Shown here piece by piece: positions 7,201 to 12,965 of a DNA stretch of 16,442 bases; position 1 is the stretch's first letter; the number at the start of each line of letters is the position of its first letter. The position numbers and the translations under genes are program-made. Origin of the DNA: an uncultured Actinomycetospora sp. (lineage in GTDB: Bacteria; Actinomycetota; Actinomycetes; Mycobacteriales; Pseudonocardiaceae); NCBI GenBank assembly GCA_902805495.1, contig CADCTH010000438.1:1-16442 (forward strand), written 5' to 3'. The notes under the pieces were generated by a model. It made no database searches. It was not told where the DNA came from and was given only the letters and a program-made list of their open reading frames with translations.

Positions 7201-7764
7201 GGCGTGCGGGTGCCCGAGCTGGTGGCCTACCAGGACGCGGCGTACGCGCGGCGGTACGCGGCGGTCGTCGCGGGCGCGGTGGCCGCCGACCCGCGGCTGG
7301 CCGAGGCGATCGCCACGGGCCTGTACAAGCTGATGGCCTACAAGGACGAGTACGAGGTCGCGCGGCTCTCGCTCGACCCGGCGCTCGAGGCGTCGGTGCG
7401 CGCGCAGTTCGGTGACGGCGCCCGCTACGCGTGGAAGCTGCACCCGCCGGTGCTCCGGGCGATGGGGATGCAGCGCAAGATCACGCTCGGGCGCTGGTTC
7501 CGGCCGGGCTACCGGTCGCTGCGCGCGATGCGACGGCTGCGCGGGACGCGCCTCGACCCGTTCGGGCTGGCCGAGGTGCGCCGCGTCGAGCGGGAGCTGG
7601 TGGCCGACTACGTCGACCTCGTGCCGACGCTGCTGGCCCTCGACGACGTCGAGCGGGCCGTGGAGATCGCGGCCCTGCCGGACCTGGTCCGGGGCTACGA
7701 GCAGATCAAGCTCGACAACGTCGCCCGCTACCGCGCCCGCCTGGCGGAGCTGCTGCCCATGTGA
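4216..7764 (+). CDS. Fused indolepyruvate / 2-oxoacid:ferredoxin oxidoreductase
   Basis: A 1182-residue single-chain enzyme that oxidatively decarboxylates aryl or branched 2-oxoacids to acyl-CoA using thiamine diphosphate, passing electrons through Fe-S clusters to ferredoxin. The ATG at 4216 follows GAGGAGGT (4203-4210) at ideal spacing. Order of parts: N-terminal domain with GYEGSPLAGYD; CSGCPHNTST (C453, C456) and GAGIGCHTM; thiamine-diphosphate motif GDGTFHHSG from residue 527 with downstream HNGAAAMTGGQD; cluster region starting C664-x2-C667-x2-C670-x5-C676 and continuing into SCNKDYSCLDGDCPAF; gamma-type domain with GIGGTGVTT from 751 and GLDQTGLAQKGGAVVSDVKIS; and the long C-terminal DUF6537-type region. 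Length and unusual cysteine spacing fit the fused bacterial family. No ferredoxin gene is adjacent. Divergence from an Lrp-type gene suggests control by amino acid supply. Confidence 0.93.
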   Translation: MTVDVRPPAFDRPHPEDGGPRRPTTLRDRYALTTGRVHLTGVQALVRLPLDQHRADLAAGLRTGGYISGYEGSPLAGYDLELARHGDLLTAHDVVFAPGLNEELALTAVEGTQLAAATGGLTRDGVVGYWYGKAPGLDRATDALRHANLTGTHPRGGAVAFVGDDPAAKSSSVPSGSEAALADMAVPVLYPADPQDVLDLGRHAVALSRVSGLWTSLKLVTAVADGSGTVDVHPDRLLPVVPDTVIDGRPYVHTPSATLLAPHLAGIERDLYRARLELARRYAAANGLDRIVGRGPARLGIVAAGKSWLDLRQALDALGLDDAELARLGVRLLRVGMPWPLEPTIVDRFADGLDEIVVVEEKRAFLETQIKERLYGRAGAPTVHGKRDPDGATLFAEHGDLDPDVVARRLATRLLAHGSFPSVVAWRDEKARRSRIELSLTPVEGAHRTPFYCSGCPHNTSTTAIPEGSLVGAGIGCHTMVLLMPEEQVGEVTGLSQMGGEGAHWFGMAPFVERPDGLTPHFVQNMGDGTFHHSGSLAIRAAVAAGAHMTFRLLHNGAAAMTGGQDAVGALPMPALTRSLAAEGVTKIILTTEDRSRYKRVRLADGVVVWDRSRYEEAQRVLAATPGVTVLIHDQECAAQKRRKRKRGTLADPSTRVMINERVCEGCGDCGQTSNCLSVTPVETEFGRKTRIHQASCNKDYSCLDGDCPAFLTVEPGTATSRPALDPLGADDLPAPPQVVDTDEFTIRLAGIGGTGVTTVSQVLATAGLVAGRHVRGLDQTGLAQKGGAVVSDVKISRAPHEAAGRAAEGECDLYLGADLLVAAEPANLATTSPWRTVAAVSSTKVPTGAMVVDPSVSFPDADAVLARITERVRRDAGVVLDARALADALFGDDQFALTLLVGAAFQTGALPLPPAAIEDAFALNGAAVEKNLQAFRRGRQAVADPAAFAEVVAAATGTAPGTGVPGLSARGAAEAAEIVASIGAPAGSELERLLGVRVPELVAYQDAAYARRYAAVVAGAVAADPRLAEAIATGLYKLMAYKDEYEVARLSLDPALEASVRAQFGDGARYAWKLHPPVLRAMGMQRKITLGRWFRPGYRSLRAMRRLRGTRLDPFGLAEVRRVERELVADYVDLVPTLLALDDVERAVEIAALPDLVRGYEQIKLDNVARYRARLAELLPM

Positions 7765-7800
7765 GCGATCTCTGGGCCTATGGGCCCAAAGATCGCTCAC
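7761..7800. terminator. Bidirectional terminator-like palindrome shared by converging genes
   Basis: Left arm 7761-7778 and right arm 7783-7800 form an 18-bp stem with one C/A mismatch (7772/7789) and the 4-nt loop TATG. The TGA stop of the oxidoreductase (7762-7764) lies in the left arm. The stop of the OsmC-family gene (TCA at 7797-7799, read as TGA on minus) lies at the mirror position in the right arm. No T-run follows, as is common for actinobacterial terminators. The hairpin is seen directly; termination is inferred from the convergent position. Confidence 0.75.
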
Positions 7801-8279
7801 GTGCAGAAGGTCACCACCGGCTCCACGGTGACGGGGGTGGCGAGGCTGTTCGCGACGTAGCACTCGTCGTGGGCGAGGTGCACGAGCCGTTCGACGCGGT
7901 GCACGCTCGGCCCGGGCGCCACGGCGATCCGCGGCCGGAGCACGATCGCCGCGATCCGCGCCGGGCGCTCGTCGTGCGACATCACCGCCTCGGCGTCGTC
8001 GCGGTAGCCGGTGACGTCGATCCGCGCGCGGGCCGCGATCGCCAGGAACGACAGCAGCTGGCACGACGACGCCGCCGCGAGGACGAGCTGCTCGGGGTCG
8101 AGCAGGCTCGCGTCGCCGCCGAGCGACGGGTCGTTGGACAGCTCCAGCGCGGCCGTCGCCGGCGGCGCCTCGACGCGGTGGGTCCGCGCGTAGGCGTCGT
8201 AGCCGGCGCCGGTCGAGCCCGACCAGGTGCAGGTCGCGCGGTAGCGGTGGGTGCCGTCGGGGTCGGGGGTGAACGCCAC
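7797..8279 (-). CDS. OsmC-family peroxide-resistance-type protein
   Basis: A 160-residue protein of the OsmC/Ohr superfamily, which reduces organic peroxides with a pair of cysteines. The N-terminal strands include HRYRATCTWSGSTGAGYDAY. The central helix LDPEQLVLAAASSCQLLSFLA carries C73, and the motif HDECYVANS near the end carries C140; both fit the catalytic pair. E64 in DPEQL matches the usual family glutamate. The GTG at 8279 lacks a clear ribosome binding site but starts 11 bp after the DUF3224 stop, so translational coupling from that gene is likely. Its stop lies in the palindrome shared with the oxidoreductase. Exact subgroup (OsmC, Ohr or YhfA-like) is not certain. Confidence 0.88.
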   Translation of the reverse strand: MAFTPDPDGTHRYRATCTWSGSTGAGYDAYARTHRVEAPPATAALELSNDPSLGGDASLLDPEQLVLAAASSCQLLSFLAIAARARIDVTGYRDDAEAVMSHDERPARIAAIVLRPRIAVAPGPSVHRVERLVHLAHDECYVANSLATPVTVEPVVTFCT

Positions 8280-8290
8280 GGTTCGGGACG

Positions 8291-8686
8291 CTAGCCGGGG
8301 AGCTCCCAGTCCAGGGTGATCAGCTCGTGGGCGAGCGTCCCGCTGCCGCGCAGGCCCGCGAGCTCGCCGGCGCCCGAGCCCGGCACCACGAACGCCCACT
8401 GCTGCGGCTCGGCGCCGGAGCCCCCGGACGCGCCGTGCTGCAGGACGAACGAGCCGCGGCGCCCACCGAGTTCGCCGACGACCCTTTCCTGGGCGAGGTA
8501 CGCCGCCCCGTCGTCGCCCTGGCACGTCAGCAGCTCGGCCACCGAGGTGGCGGCGAGCTCGCCGGTGTAGGTCTTGCGGACGATCGCGCGCCCGGTGGCG
8601 GGGCCGGCGCCGTCGGGGTCGGCCAGGGCGTCGGTCTCGGCGGGCTCCCAGGCGTCGATGCGGAACGGGCTCTCGAGGTGGGTCAC
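8291..8686 (-). CDS. DUF3224 domain protein
   Basis: A 131-residue soluble protein with the features of DUF3224: an early strand pattern FRIDAWEPAE, then TGRAIVRKTYTGELAATSVAELL (about 31-53), GSFVLQHGA (79-87), and the C-terminal WAFVVPGSGAGELAGLRG (97-114). The family is predicted to be a small beta-rich fold and has no established activity. The GTG at 8686 is chosen, with GGGAGG upstream on the minus strand. It is followed after 11 bp by the OsmC gene, so the two are probably co-transcribed, and it is preceded by a perfect 7-bp dyad overlapping the end of the SDR gene. A redox or stress role is only suggested by the neighbour. Confidence 0.85.
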   Translation of the reverse strand: MTHLESPFRIDAWEPAETDALADPDGAGPATGRAIVRKTYTGELAATSVAELLTCQGDDGAAYLAQERVVGELGGRRGSFVLQHGASGGSGAEPQQWAFVVPGSGAGELAGLRGSGTLAHELITLDWELPG

Positions 8687-8708
8687 GCGCCCATCCTCCC
8701 GAGCCGCA

Positions 8709-8727
8709 CCTGACACCTCCTGTCAGG
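8709..8727. promoter_or_regulatory. Perfect dyad CCTGACA-5-TGTCAGG before DUF3224-osmC
   Basis: CCTGACA (8709-8715) and TGTCAGG (8721-8727) are exact inverted repeats around CCTCC. The dyad lies 22 bp upstream of the DUF3224 start and contains the TGA stop of the SDR gene (8723-8725). It could be an operator for DUF3224-osmC or a weak terminator of the SDR gene; the lack of a T-run and the position favour an operator (inference). Confidence 0.4.
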
Positions 8728-9544
8728 CTCCCGCCAGCTCCTCGGCGAGCGCCCGCAGCCGCGCCCGCGCGTCGGGGTCGCGCGCCTGCGGGTCGGGCTC
8801 GGCCTCGCGCACGCCGTTGAAGTAGCGGCCGGTGACCCCGGCCAGCTCCGGGTCGACGGCCAGCCGGGCCGTCGCCGCCACGCCCTCGGCGATCGTGCTG
8901 ATCGGCGACGGCACGATCTTCGTCGGCATGTACGTCGCCGGGTGCAGCGCCGTCGCGGTGACGACGGCGGGGTCGAGCTCCTCGGCCAGGTCGAAGGCGT
9001 CGAGGATCTGGGCGAGCTTGCTCTGGCAGTAGGCCCGCCAGCCCGAGTAGCCGCGCCGGAGCATCGGGTCGTCGAAGTCGATCGCGGCCTGCCCGGCCGA
9101 GGACACCATGACGATGCGCGCCGGGCCGTGCTCGCCCGCGGCGCCCGCCGCCTGCAGCGCGGGCAGCAGCCGCCGGGCGAGCACGTGGCCCGCGAGGTAG
9201 TTCACGGCGAAGCGCAGCTCGTGGCCGTCGGCGCTCTCCTGGCGCCCGGGCCCGCCGGGCACCTCGGCGCCGATGCCGGCGTTGTTCACCAGCACGTCGA
9301 GGCGCGGGTGGTCGGCGGCGACGCGGTCGGCCAGGTCGCGCACCTGGGCCAGCTCGGCGAGGTCGGCGCGGTACGACGCGACGTCGTGGCCGGTGGCGGT
9401 GCGGATCTCGTCGACGGTGGACGCGAGCCGATCCGGGTCACGGCCGTGGACGAGCACCTCGCACCCGCGGGCGGCGAGATCGCGGGCCAGCGCCCGACCG
9501 AGCCCGTCGGTGGCGCCGGTGACGAGGACGATCGGAGGCGTCAC
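8723..9544 (-). CDS. Short-chain dehydrogenase/reductase (classical SDR)
   Basis: A 273-residue NAD(P)-dependent oxidoreductase. The Rossmann motif TGATDGLG is at residues 9-16, HGRD after the second strand (suggesting NADP preference), NNAG at 87-90, N115 in FAVNYLAG, S149 in VMVSSAG, and Y172-x3-K176 in YCQSK, so the full Asn-Ser-Tyr-Lys tetrad is present. The C-terminal region with GVTGRYFNG resembles retinol-dehydrogenase/WW-oxidoreductase-like SDRs. The GTG at 9544 is chosen, with GAGG 6 nt upstream inside a 16-bp palindrome; a GTG at 9577 would extend the protein without a ribosome binding site. A 26-codon upstream ORF ends over this start. Substrate unknown. Confidence 0.9.
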   Translation of the reverse strand: MTPPIVLVTGATDGLGRALARDLAARGCEVLVHGRDPDRLASTVDEIRTATGHDVASYRADLAELAQVRDLADRVAADHPRLDVLVNNAGIGAEVPGGPGRQESADGHELRFAVNYLAGHVLARRLLPALQAAGAAGEHGPARIVMVSSAGQAAIDFDDPMLRRGYSGWRAYCQSKLAQILDAFDLAEELDPAVVTATALHPATYMPTKIVPSPISTIAEGVAATARLAVDPELAGVTGRYFNGVREAEPDPQARDPDARARLRALAEELAGA

Positions 9545-9621
9545 CGGCGGCCTCGCCCGGGCGAGGCGTCGCGCCACACCGGCAGCGGGCCGAGCCTGCG
9601 ACGACGGTGGTCCGTTCCCAT
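9541..9621 (-). CDS. Possible 26-aa leader ORF upstream of the SDR gene
   Basis: On the minus strand an ATG at 9621, with AGGA 5 nt upstream, opens a 26-codon frame ending in TGA at 9543-9541. It encodes an arginine-rich peptide, MGTDHRRRRLGPLPVWRDAS followed by PGRGRR. The stop overlaps the SDR GTG start as GTGA, the same coupling arrangement seen at several real gene junctions in this window. It may be a leader peptide that couples or attenuates SDR translation. It could also be chance, since short ORFs without homologues are common in GC-rich DNA. Confidence 0.35.
   Translation of the reverse strand: MGTDHRRRRLGPLPVWRDASPGRGRR
9551..9566. promoter_or_regulatory. 16-bp perfect palindrome at the SDR ribosome binding site
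   Basis: CCTCGCCC followed directly by GGGCGAGG is an exact palindrome ending 7 bp before the SDR GTG. On the minus strand its GAGG is the apparent ribosome binding site, so it could be a protein-binding site or could hide the site in a hairpin. Role is inference. Confidence 0.4.
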
Positions 9622-9646
9622 GGTCGTCCTGTGCCCGCTGCCGGTG
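9577..9646. repeat. 14-bp inverted repeat framing the SDR leader
   Basis: Arm 9577-9590 (CACCGGCAGCGGGC, given as plus strand) and arm 9633-9646 are perfect reverse complements separated by 42 nt. Inside the loop, GACGAC (9600-9605) can pair with GTCGTC (9623-9628). On the minus-strand transcript the first arm lies just before the ribosome binding site of the leader ORF and the second lies within that ORF, so leader translation would disrupt the stem. Further small dyads are at 9652-9667 (ATCACC-4-GGTGAT) and 9681-9697 (CGGAC-7-GTCCG). The rest of 9622-9720 shows no gene. Confidence 0.6.
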
Positions 9647-9720
9647 CCGGTATCACCTCGCGGTGATCGAAGGGAGTTCACGGACACTCAACGTCCGCGA
9701 CGCCACTTCGCTGACATCCC

Positions 9721-10002
9721 TCAGGGCCGGTCGGTGCGCTGGCTCGGGTAGCGCGTGGCCGACTGGGGCCCGTAGTACTGCGGCTCCGGGAACGGCGTGG
9801 TGCGACCGGGCACGCTCGTCTGCTTGCGCACCTGGCGCATCGCCGAGTCGATCTGCTTGCGGTAGCGCCCGCCGGTCTTGCCGTCGACGAAGGCGGCGGC
9901 CTGGTCGGCGTACCGGTTGACCTTCTCGGGGTTCTGGCGCGCATAGCGCTGCGCGGCCATGAGGGCGGCGCCGAGCGCCGCGACCCTGCGCATCAGGGGC
10001 AT
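9721..10002 (-). CDS. MT0933-like (Rv0909-type) antitoxin-family small protein
   Basis: A 93-residue charged protein starting at ATG 10002 with an excellent GAGGAGG about 6 nt upstream. The segment at about residues 26-50, with DGKTGGRYRKQIDSAMRQVRK, matches the characteristic helix-KTGGKY-x2-QID pattern of the MT0933-like family, members of which were annotated as antitoxins in mycobacteria. The N-terminal MRRVAALGAALMAAQRY is a helix that could be amphipathic or membrane-associated; the C-terminal 30 residues are Pro/Arg/Tyr-rich and probably disordered. No toxin-like partner is visible next to it. It follows the carboxylesterase gene by 25 bp and may be the last gene of that operon. The antitoxin label should be treated as a family name, not a function. 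Confidence 0.65.
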   Translation of the reverse strand: MPLMRRVAALGAALMAAQRYARQNPEKVNRYADQAAAFVDGKTGGRYRKQIDSAMRQVRKQTSVPGRTTPFPEPQYYGPQSATRYPSQRTDRP

Positions 10003-10027
10003 GGATTTCCTCCTCGGATGGGGGACG

Positions 10028-11464
10028 TCATCGAGTGTGCCCGTTCCGGACGGTGGAGGCGTCGAGCACCACCGTCGGGCCGTGGCCGGGGGAGTGCGGC
10101 GGCCAGGGCAGGGCGTCGGTCCAGGGGTTCCCGGTCCGGGCGAAGCGCAGCCACGCCCCGCGGACCGCGGCGCCCAGCGGTTCGACGTCGGCGTCCCAGT
10201 CCGCGCCGGCGAGCATCGGGGCGCCCTCCCACGCCTCGCGGGCGCCGAACACGAACGGCAGCTCGATGCAGTGGCACGCCCCGAGGTGCGACGCGGGCGC
10301 GCGCCAGGCGAAGCGGTAGCTGTAGGTCCGCGCACCGGCGCGGGCGGTGTCCGGCCTTCGGCGCCGCAGCTCCGCTGCGCTTCGTGCGGCATCGTCCGCG
10401 AACCGCTCCGCCGGCCCGCCGAACACCCGCCACGTCACCAGCGCTCCGCCGCCCGACGTCAGCGCTCCGAGCACGGGCGTCCGGCGCATCCGCCAGAGCG
10501 CCGGGCTGATGCGCAGGAAGGTCTCGATCTCGTCGGCGGCCGACCCGACGAGCACGTCGTGGCCGGACCCGGCGGCCTCGCTCCACGTGACGCCGGGGGC
10601 CAGCGGCGCCACGCCGTCGACCGGGGCGAACGCGGGCGACGAGTCGAGCCCGCCCGGGCCCGCGGCGCGGATCATGGCGTGGCGCTGGGCCGCGAGCAGC
10701 GCGTCGATGTCCGCGGTCCGCGGGTCCGCGCCGTCGAGGCCCTCGGTGACGTACCCGGCGACCCGCGCCGCCCGCTCCGGCGACGAGAGCCCGAGCCCGA
10801 GCTGGCCGCTCTGCAGGATCGCGCGCCGGAACAGCGGCCGCGCCTCGGGCACGGTCATGAGGCACGCGATCGCGTGCGCGCCCGCCGACTGGCCCATGAC
10901 CGTGACCTGGTCCGGGTCGCCCCCGAACGCCGCGACGTGGTCGCGCACCCAGCGCAGCGCGGCGAGCTGGTCGAGCAGCCCGAGGTTGCCGTCGGACACC
11001 CCGGGCGCGGCGAGCCAGCCGAGCACCCCGAGCCGGTACCCGACGTTGATCGTGACGACGTCGCCCTCGGCCACCAGGCGCGACGTGTCGTACCAGGACG
11101 TCGCCGCCGAGCCGATGACGTACGCCCCGCCGTGCAGCCACACGAGCACCGGGCGCGGCACGCCGTCGGTCAGCGCCGCGGCCGGGGCGCGCACGTCGAC
11201 GCGCAGGCAGTCCTCGTCCTGCGTCGCGTCGTCGTCGGGCGACGGCCCGGTCACCGCGGCGACGCGCGCCGGCAGCTGGGGGCTCATCGGGCCGCGCGCG
11301 ATCGCGTCGCGCACCCCGGTCCACCCCGGCGCCGGCTGCGGCGCGGCGAAGCGCGCGGCCGTGGCGTAGCGGACGCCGAGGAACTCGACGAGGTCACCGC
11401 GCCGGCGCCCGCGCAGGGTGCCGCCGGCGAGGGTGACGGTCGGGTCGGTGACGGGAGCGGTCAT
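10028..11464 (-). CDS. Type-B carboxylesterase / lipase family alpha-beta hydrolase
   Basis: A 478-residue hydrolase of the carboxylesterase type-B family that cleaves carboxylic esters. The N-terminus GGTLRGRRRGDLVEFLGVRYA is the usual entry strand region. The oxyanion-hole motif is LHGGAYVIGS (HGG at 111-113), EDCLRVDV lies upstream at 84-91, and the nucleophile elbow is GQSAG with S193. The likely acid is E312 in SAADEIETF, and the catalytic histidine is H398 in LGACHCIELPFVFG. No signal peptide, so probably cytosolic. The ATG at 11464 overlaps the TGA stop of the DUF3500 gene as ATGA. Its position after the DUF3500 and monooxygenase-like genes suggests a shared pathway; the ester substrate is unknown. 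Confidence 0.93.
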   Translation of the reverse strand: MTAPVTDPTVTLAGGTLRGRRRGDLVEFLGVRYATAARFAAPQPAPGWTGVRDAIARGPMSPQLPARVAAVTGPSPDDDATQDEDCLRVDVRAPAAALTDGVPRPVLVWLHGGAYVIGSAATSWYDTSRLVAEGDVVTINVGYRLGVLGWLAAPGVSDGNLGLLDQLAALRWVRDHVAAFGGDPDQVTVMGQSAGAHAIACLMTVPEARPLFRRAILQSGQLGLGLSSPERAARVAGYVTEGLDGADPRTADIDALLAAQRHAMIRAAGPGGLDSSPAFAPVDGVAPLAPGVTWSEAAGSGHDVLVGSAADEIETFLRISPALWRMRRTPVLGALTSGGGALVTWRVFGGPAERFADDAARSAAELRRRRPDTARAGARTYSYRFAWRAPASHLGACHCIELPFVFGAREAWEGAPMLAGADWDADVEPLGAAVRGAWLRFARTGNPWTDALPWPPHSPGHGPTVVLDASTVRNGHTR

Positions 11465-12606
11465 GCGGTGTGGTGCCCGGACAGGTGCTCGCCCAGCAGG
11501 TCCAGGCCGAAGTCGTGGCCGGGGTCGCGCCACACCGAGTGGGCGTGGTTCACGTTGCGCTGGGTGTTGTCCCACTCGGCGAGCAGGTGCGGGCCCTGGA
11601 GGCGGTAGTAGTGCGGCTCGCCGCGCTCGACGCCGCCCGCCCACGCGAACCCCACGCCGTCGAGCGCCTCGCCGTCGAAGCGTGCCCGCTCGCGCTCGAC
11701 GAGGCCGGGCGGCATCCGCCCGATGTAGGTCTCGAGCACCTCGCGCAGCTGCGCGCGCTGGCGCTCGTCCATCTCGGTGGCGAGGAGCCCACGGGGTGCC
11801 GCGGTCAGCTCGGTGGCGGCGCGGTCGGCGTCGTCGACGCCGAGCCCGTGCTCCAGCCCGTCGTGCATCGCCCACATGCGGTCCTCGAGCTCCTGGCCGA
11901 AGTGCCCGCGCCACAGGTCGGGCAGCGGGATCACGCGGTCGCCCGGACGGGGGTGCACGCGGTTGCCGCCGACGATGTCCGGGGCCGCGGTGGGCGTGAG
12001 CACCGCGCGGGCGCGCTGGTCGGCGTCGAGGGCGTGCAGCAGGTCGCGGGCGGTGTCCTCGACGGCGCCGAGCGGGCGCAGCTCCCGCCCGCCGAGCAGC
12101 GGCGAGGACATCGGGTCGGCGCCGAGGAAGCACGGGCTGCCGGCGACGGCCTCGCCGCCGAGGACCAGGTGGTGGACCGACACGTGGTGCCCGCCGAAGC
12201 GCCACGACCAGGGCCCGTCGCCGGCCGGGTCGCCGAACACGCGCAGGTAGTACATGCCGGGGTCGCGCCCGCGGTCGCGGTCGAACGACGCCGTGAAGCC
12301 CTCGGTGCGGTCGAGGACGTTCTCCAGCCCCATGATCGTCGAGGCGGAGACGTAGCCGGGCTCCGACAGCCCGGTCGCGAGCAGGCGCATCGCCGCGCGC
12401 TGCTGGTGGGGCAGCTGCTCGTGCAGCGTGAGGCCGCCGTGGTCGGTGGGGGTGTAGTACCAGCGCACCCGCTCGACGTCGGCGGCCTTCGAGCCGGGCC
12501 AGCGCCAGACGCCCTCGGCGCGCTGCTCGTCGTCGAGGGTCTCGTGCCACGCGACCGCCGCCTCCGCCATGGCGGAGGCGACGGTCGCGGGGGAAGGCGT
12601 GGTCAT
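11461..12606 (-). CDS. DUF3500 family protein
   Basis: A 381-residue soluble protein of uncharacterised family DUF3500. Visible family blocks are WSWRFGGHHVSVHHLVLGG (about 133-151), SPCFLGADPMSSPLLGGREL (about 157-176), the helix region AVEDTARDLLHALDADQRARAV, and near the C-terminus HYYRLQGPHLLAEWDNTQ and NHAHSVWRDPGHDFG. The histidine clusters (GGHHVSVHH and VNHAHSVW) could bind a metal or act in catalysis, but this is speculation. No signal peptide is seen, whereas some relatives are exported. The ATG at 12606 overlaps the stop of the monooxygenase-like gene as ATGA, and its own stop overlaps the esterase start as ATGA, so all three are tightly coupled. Confidence 0.85.
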   Translation of the reverse strand: MTTPSPATVASAMAEAAVAWHETLDDEQRAEGVWRWPGSKAADVERVRWYYTPTDHGGLTLHEQLPHQQRAAMRLLATGLSEPGYVSASTIMGLENVLDRTEGFTASFDRDRGRDPGMYYLRVFGDPAGDGPWSWRFGGHHVSVHHLVLGGEAVAGSPCFLGADPMSSPLLGGRELRPLGAVEDTARDLLHALDADQRARAVLTPTAAPDIVGGNRVHPRPGDRVIPLPDLWRGHFGQELEDRMWAMHDGLEHGLGVDDADRAATELTAAPRGLLATEMDERQRAQLREVLETYIGRMPPGLVERERARFDGEALDGVGFAWAGGVERGEPHYYRLQGPHLLAEWDNTQRNVNHAHSVWRDPGHDFGLDLLGEHLSGHHTA

Positions 12607-12929
12607 TTGATGCGCCGCAGCTGGGTGATCACCAGCCCGTCGGCACCGCCGACGAGGAACTCGTCGAGCCGACCCGCGAAGGCGACCAGGTGGTCGGCGG
12701 CGAGGTGCGCCTGCAGCTTCTCCGGACCCGTCCAGTTCTCGTAGAAGAAGAACGTGGACGGGTCGTCCGTGGCCTGGTGCAGGTCGTAGTTGACGCAGCC
12801 GTCCTCGGCCAGGGTGGGGTCGACGAGCGACTCCAACGCCTCGCGGAGCTCCTGCTCCTTGCCGGGCAACGCCTTCATGTGGGCGATGACGGTGAGCAGG
12901 CTCGGGTCGTCGTCGGTGGGCGTGGCCAC
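12603..12929 (-). CDS. Antibiotic biosynthesis monooxygenase (ABM) / YgiN-like protein
   Basis: A 108-residue single-domain ferredoxin-like alpha/beta protein of the ABM superfamily, whose members oxygenate quinols, anthrones or haem without a bound cofactor in many cases. The order LLTVIAHMKALPGKEQELREALESL, EDGCVNYDLHQATDDPSTFFFYENW, then HLAADHLVAFAGRL is the classic YgiN-like pattern, including the EGC-x2-YDLH core and the FYExW strand. GTG start at 12929, with TGGAGG 4 nt upstream. A possible -10 (TAACGT, 12968-12963 on minus) overlaps the stop of the preceding gene, but no good -35 is seen. First gene of the coupled trio; substrate unknown. Confidence 0.9.
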   Translation of the reverse strand: MATPTDDDPSLLTVIAHMKALPGKEQELREALESLVDPTLAEDGCVNYDLHQATDDPSTFFFYENWTGPEKLQAHLAADHLVAFAGRLDEFLVGGADGLVITQLRRIK

Positions 12930-12965
12930 GGTGCCTCCAGAGGGTGTGGGTGGACGGGCCCGACG

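Noticed and set aside
4138..8064. Minus-strand open frame of 1308 codons opposite the oxidoreductase
   Set aside because: It is the antisense frame of a very GC-rich gene, with biased Arg/Val/Glu/Ala composition and no recognisable motif, and it runs through the shared terminator into the OsmC gene.
9721..10002. Toxin-antitoxin locus
   Set aside because: Only a family-level antitoxin-like protein is present; no adjacent toxin-sized gene with a recognisable fold was found.
10018..12744. Plus-strand open frames opposite the esterase and DUF3500 genes
   Set aside because: They lack motifs and suitable starts, while the minus-strand genes have catalytic motifs and matched overlaps.
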